Part shown: positions 1-8,378 of the stretch, piece after piece
How the letters are laid out: each line of letters starts with the position of its first letter
How positions within the stretch are numbered: the first letter of the stretch is position 1
DNA from: DASULK01 sp036278255
GTDB lineage: Bacteria; Actinomycetota; Actinomycetes; Mycobacteriales; Micromonosporaceae
Direction: 5' to 3'
Length of the DNA: 21,393 nt
Assembly: GCA_036278255.1 (NCBI GenBank)
Contig: DASULK010000273.1
Location: forward strand, 1 to 21,393
Translations under genes and position numbers: made by a program
The notes under the pieces: model-generated
The model's database searches: none
The model's input: only the letters and a program-made list of their open reading frames with translations
Told to the model about the DNA's origin: nothing

Positions 1-2762
1 TAGTCGGTGCCGGTGATCGCGAACGCCATCCGCCCGTCCTGCGGGACCAGCGTTAGGTCGATCGCCTGCGTGTTGACCGCGAAGCGATGCCGGCCGAGCT
101 GGATGGCATCGCCACCGTCGCTGTAGAGGTCGATGCGGTCCCGCAGCGCCCGGCCGGCTTCCTGGCGGGCGGCTTTGATCCGGCCAGCCAGCTCCTCCGC
201 GCGGACGCTGTCGCCGAGCGCCCGCAGTTCATCGGCAACACTGTGCAGCTTCGTGATCATCGGGTCGGACCCGAAGTACGTGTTGACCTCGTCCAGAGTC
301 CGGAGGCTGCCCGCCCGGCGGCGCACACTGGTCAGAATCCGTTCGGCGGAGTCGACCAGCCGGTCGGCACGGCGGGCCCGCTCGTCCAGCAGCGCCTGCC
401 GTCGAGAGGAGAAGGCCTCGTAGATGTCGGTCCGCTTGGTCGCCAGCTCGTCCAGGAAGTCGTCGAACTCACCGAAACGCGACTCCAGGTTCTCCACTTG
501 AAGCAGCAGCCGGCCCAGCTGCTCGTCACAGGCCTCGACCGTGTCGGCCACGGCAAGCGCGCCGGTGATGGCCTGCCCCAGCAGGGTGAACTCGGCCGCG
601 AAGCCGGCCCGGCCCTCCGCCGCCCGCAACTGCCGGCGGCGCCCGTCCAGAATGGCCCGCGCCCGGTTGACCCCGGCGAGCACCTCGCCGATCCGCTCCA
701 GGATCACCGTCCGTATGGTGGCGTCGGCGATGTCGAGCGTGCCGACCACTTCGGTGAGGACCTGCAGCCCGTCCGCCTGCTCGCTGATCCGCCCATTGAC
801 GGGGGCGGTCTCGGCCACGGTGGTGATTGAGCCGGCCTGCGTCATCAGCCGCTCGACCTCGGCGTGATATTCGGTGAAGGCCTCCTCCCCCTGGAGGAAC
901 CCGACTGCCCGCTGCCCGGCGGCGGCGAGTTCGGCCGTCAGCCGCTCCGCCAGAGCGTCGACCCGCTCGGTGTCGACGTGGCGCAACTCCCGCAGCGTCA
1001 CCAGATGGCCCTGCGCCTGCCGCAGCCCGGCGAGCTGGCCCACCCAGGCGTCCGCGGTCAGCGGCACCTCACCGCGGACCCGCCGTACCAGGGACGCGAT
1101 CTCGGCCTCCGCCTCGTCGATCGCCTCCGTCGCCTGGGCGGTGAGGGCCTGCACCTTCTCGAACTCGTCGAGCACCTGCTCGGCGGTGGAGCGCACCTCG
1201 GCCAGCGGGGTAAGCAGGTCGCCCAGATCCGGTTCACCGAGCCAGTGGTAGTGGTCGAAGCAGCGCTGGCAGGCGGCGATGAGCGCTTCGAAGACAGCCA
1301 CGGCCGGCAACATCTCGCCGACCATGGCGGCCACCGACAGGCAGTCCGAGATCCCCCGGACCAGTTCGGCGTTCCCCACCCGCTCCAACGGCCCGGTGCC
1401 GACCGGCTGCGCTGCCGCATAAATGTCGGAGACGTGCGGCGTCTGCCAGACCTGCATCGGATGGACCCGGGTCGGCTCCTCCGAGTCGGCGCGGAACACC
1501 ACCAGGGTGCCGTCGTCGAAGAGTGAGTAGCCGTGGCAGACGAGCGGGTTGGCGACCTCCTTGCGGATGACGTTGTACGGCAGCAGGTGGCTGCGTCCGT
1601 CCTCACGGGAGTGGAAGACGTAGAGCACGTCCTCGCCGTTGGTCGACCGGATGACTCGTTCGAACTCCAGGTCGGTCACATCCGCGTCGAAGGTGCGACT
1701 GATCCCGGTCACCAGGTAGTAGCCGCCGGGGAAGATGATCCCGTGGTCCTCCGGCAGCCGCTGGCAGGCCTGGCCGATCCCGTCGAGGCGGACAACATCC
1801 TTGGTCCTGGTGTTGAAGACCAGGTGCCGCCACTCGGTCTCCTTGTACGGGCGAATCCGCAGCAGGATCAGCGGCCCGACCCGGGCGTAGCGGATGTCGG
1901 CGTCGGCGAGGCTCTGCAGCGGCTCGTCAACCGGCTCGCTGTAGATCCCTTCACCGGTCTCCGTATTATTTTCGATCTTGATGGTGAGGTTGCCGCCGAC
2001 CGTCTCGACGAAGACCTCACCCCCGATCGAAATGTGCGGGTGGCGGCCGAGGACATGGTCGTCGCGGGTCGTCTCGACCCATTCAAAATCGTGCGACGGC
2101 GGGAAGATGTGGTCGCGCTCGCCCCGGTTATCGAGATATTCCACCGACCCGTCGCTGTCCACCCGCCACCGCAGCACCCGGATGTCCTCGGTGCGGGGAC
2201 CGATCTGGAAGACCGCGAGGAGCCGCCCGTCGAGCCGGCGCAGCTGCAGCAGCCGGGTCTGCCGGTAGTAGCGGTACAACTCCTCGAAATCGCGGACGAA
2301 CTGCGGATCCTGCAGCAACGCCGGCGGCTCCTCGGGGCCGGGCTCGTCGAAGCGGAACGCCATCCCGTCCCGGCTGAACCGGTGCAGCGAGAAGACATCG
2401 GCGACGGTGGTCTCCGGTTTGAGCCCGATGAAGACGTTGTAGCCGAAGAGCATCAGGCCGTTGCTGATCGACACGATGTCGCGGGGCACGCAGTTGTGCT
2501 CGGTGCGGATCCGCTCCGTACCGATCAGGCTCAGCTCCGCGCCGCCGAAGACCTCCAGCCGCTGCGCGTTGAGCGCCTCGGCCCGGCGCGCCAGTTCGGT
2601 GGCACGCTCCGCCAGCCGGGCCCGGAGCAGCTCATAGGTGCCGGCCTCGAGTCCGACCTGTCCGTTCTCGCCGTCGACGGCTGCCGGGGCACCCCCGGCC
2701 GGCGCTGCGCCGGCCGGGGTCCCGTCGACCGCTGCCGTGGCGTCGGTCACGGCCTCAGTCAC
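1..2762 (-). CDS. DUF3686-type large 'DNA repair ATPase', 3' end beyond the window
   Basis: About 920 codons are visible, read without a stop from a GTG at 2762 to the left edge, so the C-terminus is missing. The reading begins MTEAVTDATAAVDG, followed by an Ala/Gly/Pro-rich tail of about 30 residues. Residues about 35-460 contain the family signature region (GTYELLRARL, then VFGGAELSLIGTERI, NCVPRDIVSISNGLMLFGYN). Residues about 460-880 are charged, helical and coiled-coil-like (AEVRSTAEQVLDEFEKVQAL). Known members of this family are about 1,600-1,700 residues and carry an AAA-type ATPase domain near the C-terminus; that part would lie outside the window, so ATPase activity is inferred from the family. 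The name 'DNA repair ATPase' is an annotation tradition, not a demonstrated role. The start overlaps the flotillin stop by 8 nt (GTGACTGA), which implies translational coupling and shared function with the flotillin. Confidence 0.88.
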   Translation of the reverse strand, partial: MTEAVTDATAAVDGTPAGAAPAGGAPAAVDGENGQVGLEAGTYELLRARLAERATELARRAEALNAQRLEVFGGAELSLIGTERIRTEHNCVPRDIVSISNGLMLFGYNVFIGLKPETTVADVFSLHRFSRDGMAFRFDEPGPEEPPALLQDPQFVRDFEELYRYYRQTRLLQLRRLDGRLLAVFQIGPRTEDIRVLRWRVDSDGSVEYLDNRGERDHIFPPSHDFEWVETTRDDHVLGRHPHISIGGEVFVETVGGNLTIKIENNTETGEGIYSEPVDEPLQSLADADIRYARVGPLILLRIRPYKETEWRHLVFNTRTKDVVRLDGIGQACQRLPEDHGIIFPGGYYLVTGISRTFDADVTDLEFERVIRSTNGEDVLYVFHSREDGRSHLLPYNVIRKEVANPLVCHGYSLFDDGTLVVFRADSEEPTRVHPMQVWQTPHVSDIYAAAQPVGTGPLERVGNAELVRGISDCLSVAAMVGEMLPAVAVFEALIAACQRCFDHYHWLGEPDLGDLLTPLAEVRSTAEQVLDEFEKVQALTAQATEAIDEAEAEIASLVRRVRGEVPLTADAWVGQLAGLRQAQGHLVTLRELRHVDTERVDALAERLTAELAAAGQRAVGFLQGEEAFTEYHAEVERLMTQAGSITTVAETAPVNGRISEQADGLQVLTEVVGTLDIADATIRTVILERIGEVLAGVNRARAILDGRRRQLRAAEGRAGFAAEFTLLGQAITGALAVADTVEACDEQLGRLLLQVENLESRFGEFDDFLDELATKRTDIYEAFSSRRQALLDERARRADRLVDSAERILTSVRRRAGSLRTLDEVNTYFGSDPMITKLHSVADELRALGDSVRAEELAGRIKAARQEAGRALRDRIDLYSDGGDAIQLGRHRFAVNTQAIDLTLVPQDGRMAFAITGTD

Positions 2763-4797
2763 TGGTGCGTTGCCTCGGTGCGTTACTACCCGCCCGCAGG
2801 GCGTTCAGGGCGCCCAGCGGTGTGTCGGCGATGCCGAGGCGCTGCGCCGTGCTGAGCAGCTCACGCAGCTTCTCCGCCCCCGACCCGCCCGCCTTGATCT
2901 GCTGCAGCAGGAAAGCCGAGAGCGTCAGATTGGAGACGTCGGCGGTGCTGAGTGAGCCGAGCAGCCGGGACAGGTCCTCGGTGAAGTTGGCCGAGCCGTC
3001 CAGCCATGGCCGGGCCAAAGCCTGGGCCACATCGGAGTTGGTGACGAAGCCGTCCACGCTCTTGCCGAGCGAGATGGAGTTGACCAGCCGGTCGAAGAAG
3101 ACGCTCTCCCCGCCGACGATGTCGATGTTCGCCTTCTCCAGGCCCGCCGCGACCACCATCGCCTGCGCATCGGCGACCTGGCGCTGCACGTCGATTCCGG
3201 CGAGGCGGATCTCCTTCTCCGCCTCCAACCGCAGGCGGTACTCCTCGTGCGTACGCGTCGCATCGTCCAACGCCGCCATCGCCGCCGCCTTCTCGGTCAG
3301 CCCCTCGGCTTCGCCCTTCAGCTTCTCGCGCAGCCCCTCCGCCATCGCCAGGGCCTTCTCCCGCTCCACGGTGGCTTCGGCCCGGCCGACCTTCTCGATC
3401 GCCTCGGCGTCCCGCTCCCGTACCTGCACCTCGGCCAGGCCGGAGGCGGCCGTCTCCGCCTGGACCCCTTCGGCCAGCCGGATCTTCGCCCGGGCGTCCA
3501 GTTCGGCCGCCTGCTGGCGGGCCTCCGCCAGGACCAGCTCCTCGCGGGCCCTGTGCTTGGCGGCCTGCTCCGCAGCTTCGGCGGCCTTGATGTCCTTGAC
3601 CAGCCGCTCCTGCGCCTCGGCCTCGGCCTGGATCACCACCGCCTGGCGGGTGCGCTCGGCCTCCTCGACCGTCCGCAGGCGCTTGATGTTCTCCTCCTGC
3701 TCGGCGACGGTCTTCTCCACCGCGATCCGCTCCCGGACCAGCTCGGCGATCGACCGCTTCTCCGCCTCGACCTCCTTGTCCTTGGCGATGGTCGACAGCT
3801 CGGTCTCCCGCTCCCGGGAGATCACCTCAAGGAGGCGGTCCTTCTCGATCCGCTCGGTCTCGATGGCGATGACCCGCTCGCGGTTCTTCTCCGCCACCGC
3901 GATCTCCCGGGCCTGGTTTTCCCGCTGGACGCCGAGCTGTTCGTCGGTCCGCAGATGCGCGGCCGATGCCTTGAGCCGCTCCTCGGCCTGGACCTTGGTG
4001 GTCTCGGCTTCTTCGCGCGCCCGCATCGTCTCGACTTCGCGTTTCTGCTTGATCTCGGCCTCGGCCTGGCGCCGTTCGAGTTCCAGGATGGTCTCCCGGG
4101 CCTCGACGTTCTGCCGGGTGATCTCCTTCTCCTCGTTGCGCTGGTATTCGTTGGTGCGCACCTGCTCGATCGCCGTCAGCTCAGTGATCTTGCGGATGCC
4201 CTGGGCGTCGAGGATGTTCCGCGGGTCGAGCTGTGACAGCGGCGTCTGCTCCAGGATGTCGATGGCGGCGTCTTCCAGGCTGTAGCCGTTGAGATCGGTG
4301 CCGATCACCCGGATGATCTGGTCACGGAACTCGTCCCGCTTGGTGTAAAGGTCGACGAAGTCGAGTTGCTTACCGACGGTCTTGAGCGCCTCGGAGAACT
4401 TGGCGTTGAAGAGTTCCTGCAGGGTCGCCTGGTCGCTGGCGCGAGCAGTACCGATGGCCTGGGCGACCTTGATGACATCTTCGGAGGTCTTGTTCACCCG
4501 AACAAAGAAAGTGATCTTGATGTCGGCGCGGATGTTGTCCCGGCAGATCAGGCCATCGTTACCGGATCGCTCGATCTCGATGGTCTTCACCGAGATGTCC
4601 ATCGTCTCGGCCTTGTGCAACACCGGCAGCACGACAGCGCCGGTGAAGGTGACGTCGACGCGACGTACCTTCGAGATGATCAGGGCTTTGCCCTGCTCGA
4701 CCTTGCGGTACAGCCGACTGACGCTGAGCATCAGGCCGATGACGATCAGAGCGACGACGGCCAACAGCACGACGAAGCCTGTGGTGATCACATCCAT
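2755..4797 (-). CDS. Flotillin-like SPFH/band-7 membrane protein (YqiK type)
   Basis: The 680-residue product has one N-terminal transmembrane helix (about residues 5-25), then an SPFH/band-7 domain (about 30-220; KVEQGKALIISKVRRVDVTF, KTIEIERSGNDGLICRDNI, ARASDQATLQELF). A long Glu/Ala/Arg-rich coiled coil follows (about 215-550, with repeats of the RAREEAETTKVQAEERLKAS kind), then a globular C-terminal tail containing SISLGKSVDGFVTNSDVAQAL. This is the order found in flotillins, which assemble into membrane-associated oligomers or cages that organise membrane microdomains. The ATG at 4797 is preceded by AAAGGGAT and lies 11 bp after the stop of the upstream OB-fold membrane gene; the last 8 nt overlap the giant ATPase start. 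Length and C-terminal tail match the YqiK branch rather than the shorter FloT. Function in this organism is inferred. Confidence 0.93.
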   Translation of the reverse strand: MDVITTGFVVLLAVVALIVIGLMLSVSRLYRKVEQGKALIISKVRRVDVTFTGAVVLPVLHKAETMDISVKTIEIERSGNDGLICRDNIRADIKITFFVRVNKTSEDVIKVAQAIGTARASDQATLQELFNAKFSEALKTVGKQLDFVDLYTKRDEFRDQIIRVIGTDLNGYSLEDAAIDILEQTPLSQLDPRNILDAQGIRKITELTAIEQVRTNEYQRNEEKEITRQNVEARETILELERRQAEAEIKQKREVETMRAREEAETTKVQAEERLKASAAHLRTDEQLGVQRENQAREIAVAEKNRERVIAIETERIEKDRLLEVISRERETELSTIAKDKEVEAEKRSIAELVRERIAVEKTVAEQEENIKRLRTVEEAERTRQAVVIQAEAEAQERLVKDIKAAEAAEQAAKHRAREELVLAEARQQAAELDARAKIRLAEGVQAETAASGLAEVQVRERDAEAIEKVGRAEATVEREKALAMAEGLREKLKGEAEGLTEKAAAMAALDDATRTHEEYRLRLEAEKEIRLAGIDVQRQVADAQAMVVAAGLEKANIDIVGGESVFFDRLVNSISLGKSVDGFVTNSDVAQALARPWLDGSANFTEDLSRLLGSLSTADVSNLTLSAFLLQQIKAGGSGAEKLRELLSTAQRLGIADTPLGALNALRAGSNAPRQRTSD

Positions 4798-4808
4798 CAG
4801 GGATCCCT

Positions 4809-5465
4809 TTATGCGTGGGTCGAATGGTGGGGGCCGAGCGCGGCGTCGACCGGCGTTACCCAGAAGAACTCGCCGTTGACGTCGTAGTCATAGATGAGAG
4901 CGGTGCTGCCGGCGGTGAGTGGCGCAGCACCGGAGTCAGGTGCCCGGTCGGTGGCCTGGCGCACCTGGATGACGGCGGACGAGCCGTCCTCGGCGGTGAC
5001 CTCAGCCTGCCCGAAGTCGGGGGTGACCTGGCCGGTGCGGATGACGCAGAGGCTCCCCACGAAGTTGCGGCGGGATACCTCCGGGCCACCTGCGTAGACC
5101 TGGCGCAGCGGCCGGACGAGCAGGCGGGCGGCGAACCACCCCAGAACCAGGGCGGCCAGCAGCACCCCGACCGCGAGGGCAACACGGGACAGGCTCGACA
5201 CCCCGAGGTGGTTGAGCAGGGCGGTGCCGGCGAGGCTGACGAACCAGCCGACGGCGATCAGGATGGAGAGCACGATCGTGATCGGCACCCCGCCGAGCCC
5301 GAACCAACCCACGAATCCCGGGCCACCATCGGCATCGATATCAACATCACTGTCGAGATCGAGGCCACCGAAGAGTACGAGCGCCCAGTAGCCGACGACG
5401 AGGACGAGCAGGAAGGTGAAGAGGACCGCGGGGAACCCGAAGGCTGCAGCGAGGAAATCGCCCAT
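4809..5465 (-). CDS. Membrane protein with C-terminal OB fold, YqiJ/NfeD-like partner of flotillin
   Basis: The 218-residue product starts MGDFLAAAFGFPAVLF. Three hydrophobic segments are visible (about residues 12-34, 61-85 and 92-116), with an Asp-rich loop after the first (GGLDLDSDVDIDADGG). The soluble C-terminal half (about 130-210; FVGSLCVIRTGQVTPDFGQA, TALIYDYDV) has the beta-rich pattern of the small OB fold seen in NfeD and YqiJ proteins. Such proteins are regularly encoded beside flotillins and are thought to act with them in the membrane. The ATG at 5465 is chosen over an in-frame start 24 nt upstream because GGAGGAG (5476-5482) sits 10 nt before it and because the hydrophobic N-terminus then begins at residue 1. 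It is the first gene of the three-gene operon with the flotillin and the large ATPase. Confidence 0.85.
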   Translation of the reverse strand: MGDFLAAAFGFPAVLFTFLLVLVVGYWALVLFGGLDLDSDVDIDADGGPGFVGWFGLGGVPITIVLSILIAVGWFVSLAGTALLNHLGVSSLSRVALAVGVLLAALVLGWFAARLLVRPLRQVYAGGPEVSRRNFVGSLCVIRTGQVTPDFGQAEVTAEDGSSAVIQVRQATDRAPDSGAAPLTAGSTALIYDYDVNGEFFWVTPVDAALGPHHSTHA

Positions 5466-5490
5466 CGGCTTGCTTCTCCTCCCCCGCACC

Positions 5491-5528
5491 GGCTCATGCC
5501 ACCGCCCGTATTCAGGTGTGGATGAGCC
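5491..5528 (-). promoter_or_regulatory. Possible hairpin in the leader of the flotillin operon
   Basis: GGCTCAT (5491-5497) pairs with ATGAGCC (5522-5528), and the stem continues as CCA (5499-5501) with TGG (5519-5521) after one bulged base. It lies between the purD stop and the ribosome binding site of the first operon gene, so it would be in the 5' leader of the flotillin operon. It could instead be part of the purD 3' region. The rest of the 5466-5597 gap shows a TTGACG (complement of 5567-5572) that could be a -35 element, without a convincing -10. Confidence 0.3.
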
Positions 5529-5597
5529 CTGCTGTGCGTCACCGGTAAGAAGATGATCGCACGGCCCGTCAACCCGCCGGTGTCCCGTGTGCGGGCG

Positions 5598-6848
5598 TCA
5601 GCGGGGCACCTCGATCCGCCCTTCGGCGGCGGCCAGGGCGATGTCGTGCCGGTGGTGGGAGCCGGCGAGTGAGATCCCGTCGACCACGGCGTAGGCGTCC
5701 TTGCGGGCGGCGGCGAGGTCGGGGCCTGTTCCGGTGGCGCAGAGGACCCGGCCGCCGGCGGAGAGCAATGCGCCGTCGGCGTCTCGTCGGGAGGTCCCGG
5801 CGTGCAGGACGCCGGGGCCCTCGGCACCGGTGATCACATCACCGGTGCGGGGTGTCGCCGGATAGCCGGCCGCCGCAACCACGACGGTGACCGCCGCACC
5901 ATCCCGCCAATGCAGCGGCGGGTGTTCGGCGAGAGTGCCGGTCGCTGCGGCATGCAGCAGGCCGCCGAGCGGGGTCTCCAGCAGGGCGAGGACGACCTGT
6001 GTCTCCGGGTCACCGAACCGGGCGTTGAACTCGATCACCTTCGGCCCGTCGGCGGTGAGCGCCAGCCCGACGTAGAGCAGCCCGGCGAACGGGGTGCCGC
6101 GGCGGCGCATCTCCGCCAGAGTCGGGTGGACCACCCTGGCCAGCACGTCGTCGACCAGGTGGGGCGGCGCCCAGGGCACCGGGGCGTACGCCCCCATCCC
6201 GCCCGTATTCGGGCCGGTGTCGCCGTCGCCGACCCGCTTGAAGTCCTGGGCAGGCAGCAGCGGCACCGCCGTCTGGCCGTCGGTCACCACAAAAAGGGAC
6301 ACCTCAGGGCCGGCGAGGTACTCCTCGATCACGACCCGGCCGCACTCCGCCGCGTGCCGCAGGGCCGCGTCGCGGTCGTCGGTGACCACGACCCCCTTGC
6401 CGGCGGCGAGGCCGTCGTCCTTCACCACGTACGGTGCACCGAACTCGTCGAGGGCGCGTGCGACGGCGGCCGCTTCGGTGCAGGTCCGGGCGCGGGCGGT
6501 GGGGACACCGGCCGCCGCCATCACCTCTTTGGCGAAGGTCTTGGAGCCCTCCAACTGGGCGGCGGCGGCCGAGGGCCCGAAGCAGGCGATGCCCTTGGCA
6601 CGTACGGCGTCGGCGGCCCCGGCCACCAGGGGGGCCTCCGGTCCGATCACCACCAGGTCGGCGGCGGTCTCCACGGCGAGCGCCGCGACGGCGTCCGGGT
6701 TGGCGACGTCGACCGGCCGTAGCTGTGCCACGGCGGCGATGCCGGGGTTACCCGGCGCTGCAAACAGTTGTTCGATGGTCGGGTCCGCGGCCAGGCCGAG
6801 CGCGAGCGCATGCTCCCGCCCCCCGCCACCGATGAGGAGTGCGCGCAC
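5598..6848 (-). CDS. purD: Phosphoribosylamine-glycine ligase (GAR synthetase)
   Basis: PurD joins glycine to 5-phosphoribosylamine using ATP, the second step of de novo purine synthesis, in the cytoplasm. The 416-residue product has the normal family length. The N-terminal dinucleotide-type fold starts VRALLIGGGGREHALALGL. The ATP-grasp part includes PYVVKDDGLAAGKGVVV, the substrate loop GDTGPNTGGMGAYAPVPW and the metal/ATP site VIEFNARFGDPETQVVL. The GTG at 6848 is chosen because it puts RALLIGGGG at the extreme N-terminus, as in other PurD proteins; an ATG 45 nt upstream would add residues encoded by one arm of an inverted repeat. It lies downstream of purA on the same strand, separated by 116 bp that include this repeat. 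Confidence 0.97.
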   Translation of the reverse strand: MRALLIGGGGREHALALGLAADPTIEQLFAAPGNPGIAAVAQLRPVDVANPDAVAALAVETAADLVVIGPEAPLVAGAADAVRAKGIACFGPSAAAAQLEGSKTFAKEVMAAAGVPTARARTCTEAAAVARALDEFGAPYVVKDDGLAAGKGVVVTDDRDAALRHAAECGRVVIEEYLAGPEVSLFVVTDGQTAVPLLPAQDFKRVGDGDTGPNTGGMGAYAPVPWAPPHLVDDVLARVVHPTLAEMRRRGTPFAGLLYVGLALTADGPKVIEFNARFGDPETQVVLALLETPLGGLLHAAATGTLAEHPPLHWRDGAAVTVVVAAAGYPATPRTGDVITGAEGPGVLHAGTSRRDADGALLSAGGRVLCATGTGPDLAAARKDAYAVVDGISLAGSHHRHDIALAAAEGRIEVPR

Positions 6849-6883
6849 GAGTCCCGATCCTACGCGCTCCCCCCACCCCACTC

Positions 6884-6944
6884 CGTTGATCATGAAGTTG
6901 TCTCAAAAAACGCGCACTTTTCGGAGATAACTTCATGATCAACG
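6884..6944. repeat. Large imperfect inverted repeat between purA and purD
   Basis: The left arm GTTGATCATGAAGTTGTCTC (6885-6904) is the reverse complement of 6924-6943 except for one base, and the flanking C/G at 6884 and 6944 also pair. The inner part carries AAAA and TTTT tracts (around 6905 and 6919) that extend the pairing. Each arm contains TTGATCATGAA, itself nearly palindromic. The base composition of the arms is AT-rich compared with the genes on either side. It may stop transcription after purA, or be a copy of a dispersed palindromic intergenic element; no second copy occurs in this window. Confidence 0.85.
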
Positions 6945-6964
6945 CGGCGGGCGGCGGGGAGAGG

Positions 6965-8251
6965 TCAGAGGAGAGGGTGGCGGACGATGTTCTCCTCACG
7001 GCCGGGGCCGACCCCGACCACGGACACCCGGGTCCCGCACAACTGCTCAATCCGGTCGATGTAGCGGCGGGCGTTCTCCGGCAACTCCGCCTCGGAGCGG
7101 ACCTTGGAGATGTCCTCCGACCAGCCGTCGAGCTCCTCATAGATCGGCACGGCATGGTGGAAGTCGGTCTGCGTCATCGGCATCTCGTCGACCCGCACCC
7201 CGTCGATCTCATACGCCACGCAGATCGGCACCTTCGGCAGGCCGCTGAGCACGTCCAGCTTGGTGATCACCAAGTCGGTGATGCCGTTGAGCCGGCTGGC
7301 ATAACGTGCCACCACCGCATCGAACCAGCCGCACCGGCGCTTCCGGCCGGTGGTCGTGCCGTACTCGCCGCCCACCTCGCGCAGGTGCTCGCCATGCTCG
7401 TCGAAGAGTTCGGTCGGGAACGGGCCGGAACCCACCCGGGTCGTGTAGGCCTTGGACACCCCGATGACCTTGGTGATCGCGGTCGGCGGGATGCCCGTCC
7501 CCACGCAGGCCCCGCCCGCGGTCGGGTTCGACGAGGTGACGAAGGGATAGGTGCCGTGATCCATGTCGAGCATGGTGGCCTGGGCCCCCTCCAGCAGCAC
7601 CGTCTCGCCCCGGTCGAGGGCGTCCCACAGGATCGACCGGGTCTCGGCGATGTAGGGGCGCAGCCGCTCGGCATAGGTCAGGTACTCCTCGGTCACCGCG
7701 TCGACGTCGAGCGCCTTGCGGTTGTAGACCTTGACCAGAACCTGGTTCTTCTCCCGCAGCGCCAACTCCAGTTTCTGGCGCAGGATGCCCGGGTCGAGCA
7801 GATCCTGCACCCGGATCCCCATCCGGGCCACCTTGTCGCCGTAGGTGGGGCCGATACCGCGGCCCGTGGTGCCGATCCGCGACGAACCCAGGTAGCGCTC
7901 GACCACCCGGTCCAGCGCACGGTGGTGCGGCATGATCAGGTGCGCGTCGCTGGAGATCCGCAGCCGGGAGACGTCAACGCCCCGCTCGGCCAGGCCGTCA
8001 ATTTCGCCCAGCAGCACCTTGGGGTCGACCACGACCCCGTTGCCGATCACGACGACGGCGTTCGGCGACAGCGCCCCGGACGGCATGAGATGCAGTGCGT
8101 ACTTCTGCCCGTCCGGCGTGATCACCGTGTGTCCGGCGTTGTTGCCGCCCGAGAAGCGCACCACGTAATCGACCCGCTCACCGAGCAGGTCGGTAACCTT
8201 GCCTTTGCCCTCGTCGCCCCATTGGGCGCCGAGAAGCACGATCGCTGGCAT
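6965..8251 (-). CDS. purA: Adenylosuccinate synthetase
   Basis: PurA converts IMP, aspartate and GTP to adenylosuccinate, the first committed step to AMP. The 428-residue product has the usual length. The N-terminus MPAIVLLGAQWGDEGKGK holds the phosphate loop with the catalytic Asp13, and NNAGHTV supplies His41. Further family signatures are RGIGPTYGDKVARMGIRVQD, EGAQATMLDMDHGTYPFVTS and YGTTTGRKRRCGWFD (IMP and GTP binding). The ATG at 8251 is chosen because the conserved protein begins there and a GGAGG lies about 11 nt upstream; the frame stays open further upstream but encodes only antisense of the next gene. It is divergent from the kinase-like gene at 8379, leaving 127 bp for both promoters. 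purD follows downstream. Confidence 0.98.
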   Translation of the reverse strand: MPAIVLLGAQWGDEGKGKVTDLLGERVDYVVRFSGGNNAGHTVITPDGQKYALHLMPSGALSPNAVVVIGNGVVVDPKVLLGEIDGLAERGVDVSRLRISSDAHLIMPHHRALDRVVERYLGSSRIGTTGRGIGPTYGDKVARMGIRVQDLLDPGILRQKLELALREKNQVLVKVYNRKALDVDAVTEEYLTYAERLRPYIAETRSILWDALDRGETVLLEGAQATMLDMDHGTYPFVTSSNPTAGGACVGTGIPPTAITKVIGVSKAYTTRVGSGPFPTELFDEHGEHLREVGGEYGTTTGRKRRCGWFDAVVARYASRLNGITDLVITKLDVLSGLPKVPICVAYEIDGVRVDEMPMTQTDFHHAVPIYEELDGWSEDISKVRSEAELPENARRYIDRIEQLCGTRVSVVGVGPGREENIVRHPLL

Positions 8252-8378
8252 TTTCTTACCCGCCTCCACCGGGCTCGGGTGCCAGGTGGCGACCGTATGG
8301 CGAGCCCGAAGTGTCAGGCTAACAACACGGTGACGGCCCAGCCGGCGCAGGCTGTGGCGAAAGGCAGGAGGGCCTTCG

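Noticed and set aside
332..2398. Several short minus-strand open frames that would suggest a broken gene
   Set aside because: They are in other frames. One uninterrupted minus-strand frame runs from 2762 to the window edge with conserved DUF3686 motifs, so the gene is intact as far as it can be seen.
87..4285. Long plus-strand open frames opposite the ATPase and flotillin genes (for example 1533-2855 and 2765-4285)
   Set aside because: They are mirror frames created by GC-rich third positions. Their products are low-complexity (Arg/Ser or Leu/Asp/Gly-rich), with no domains, while the minus strand encodes recognisable conserved proteins.
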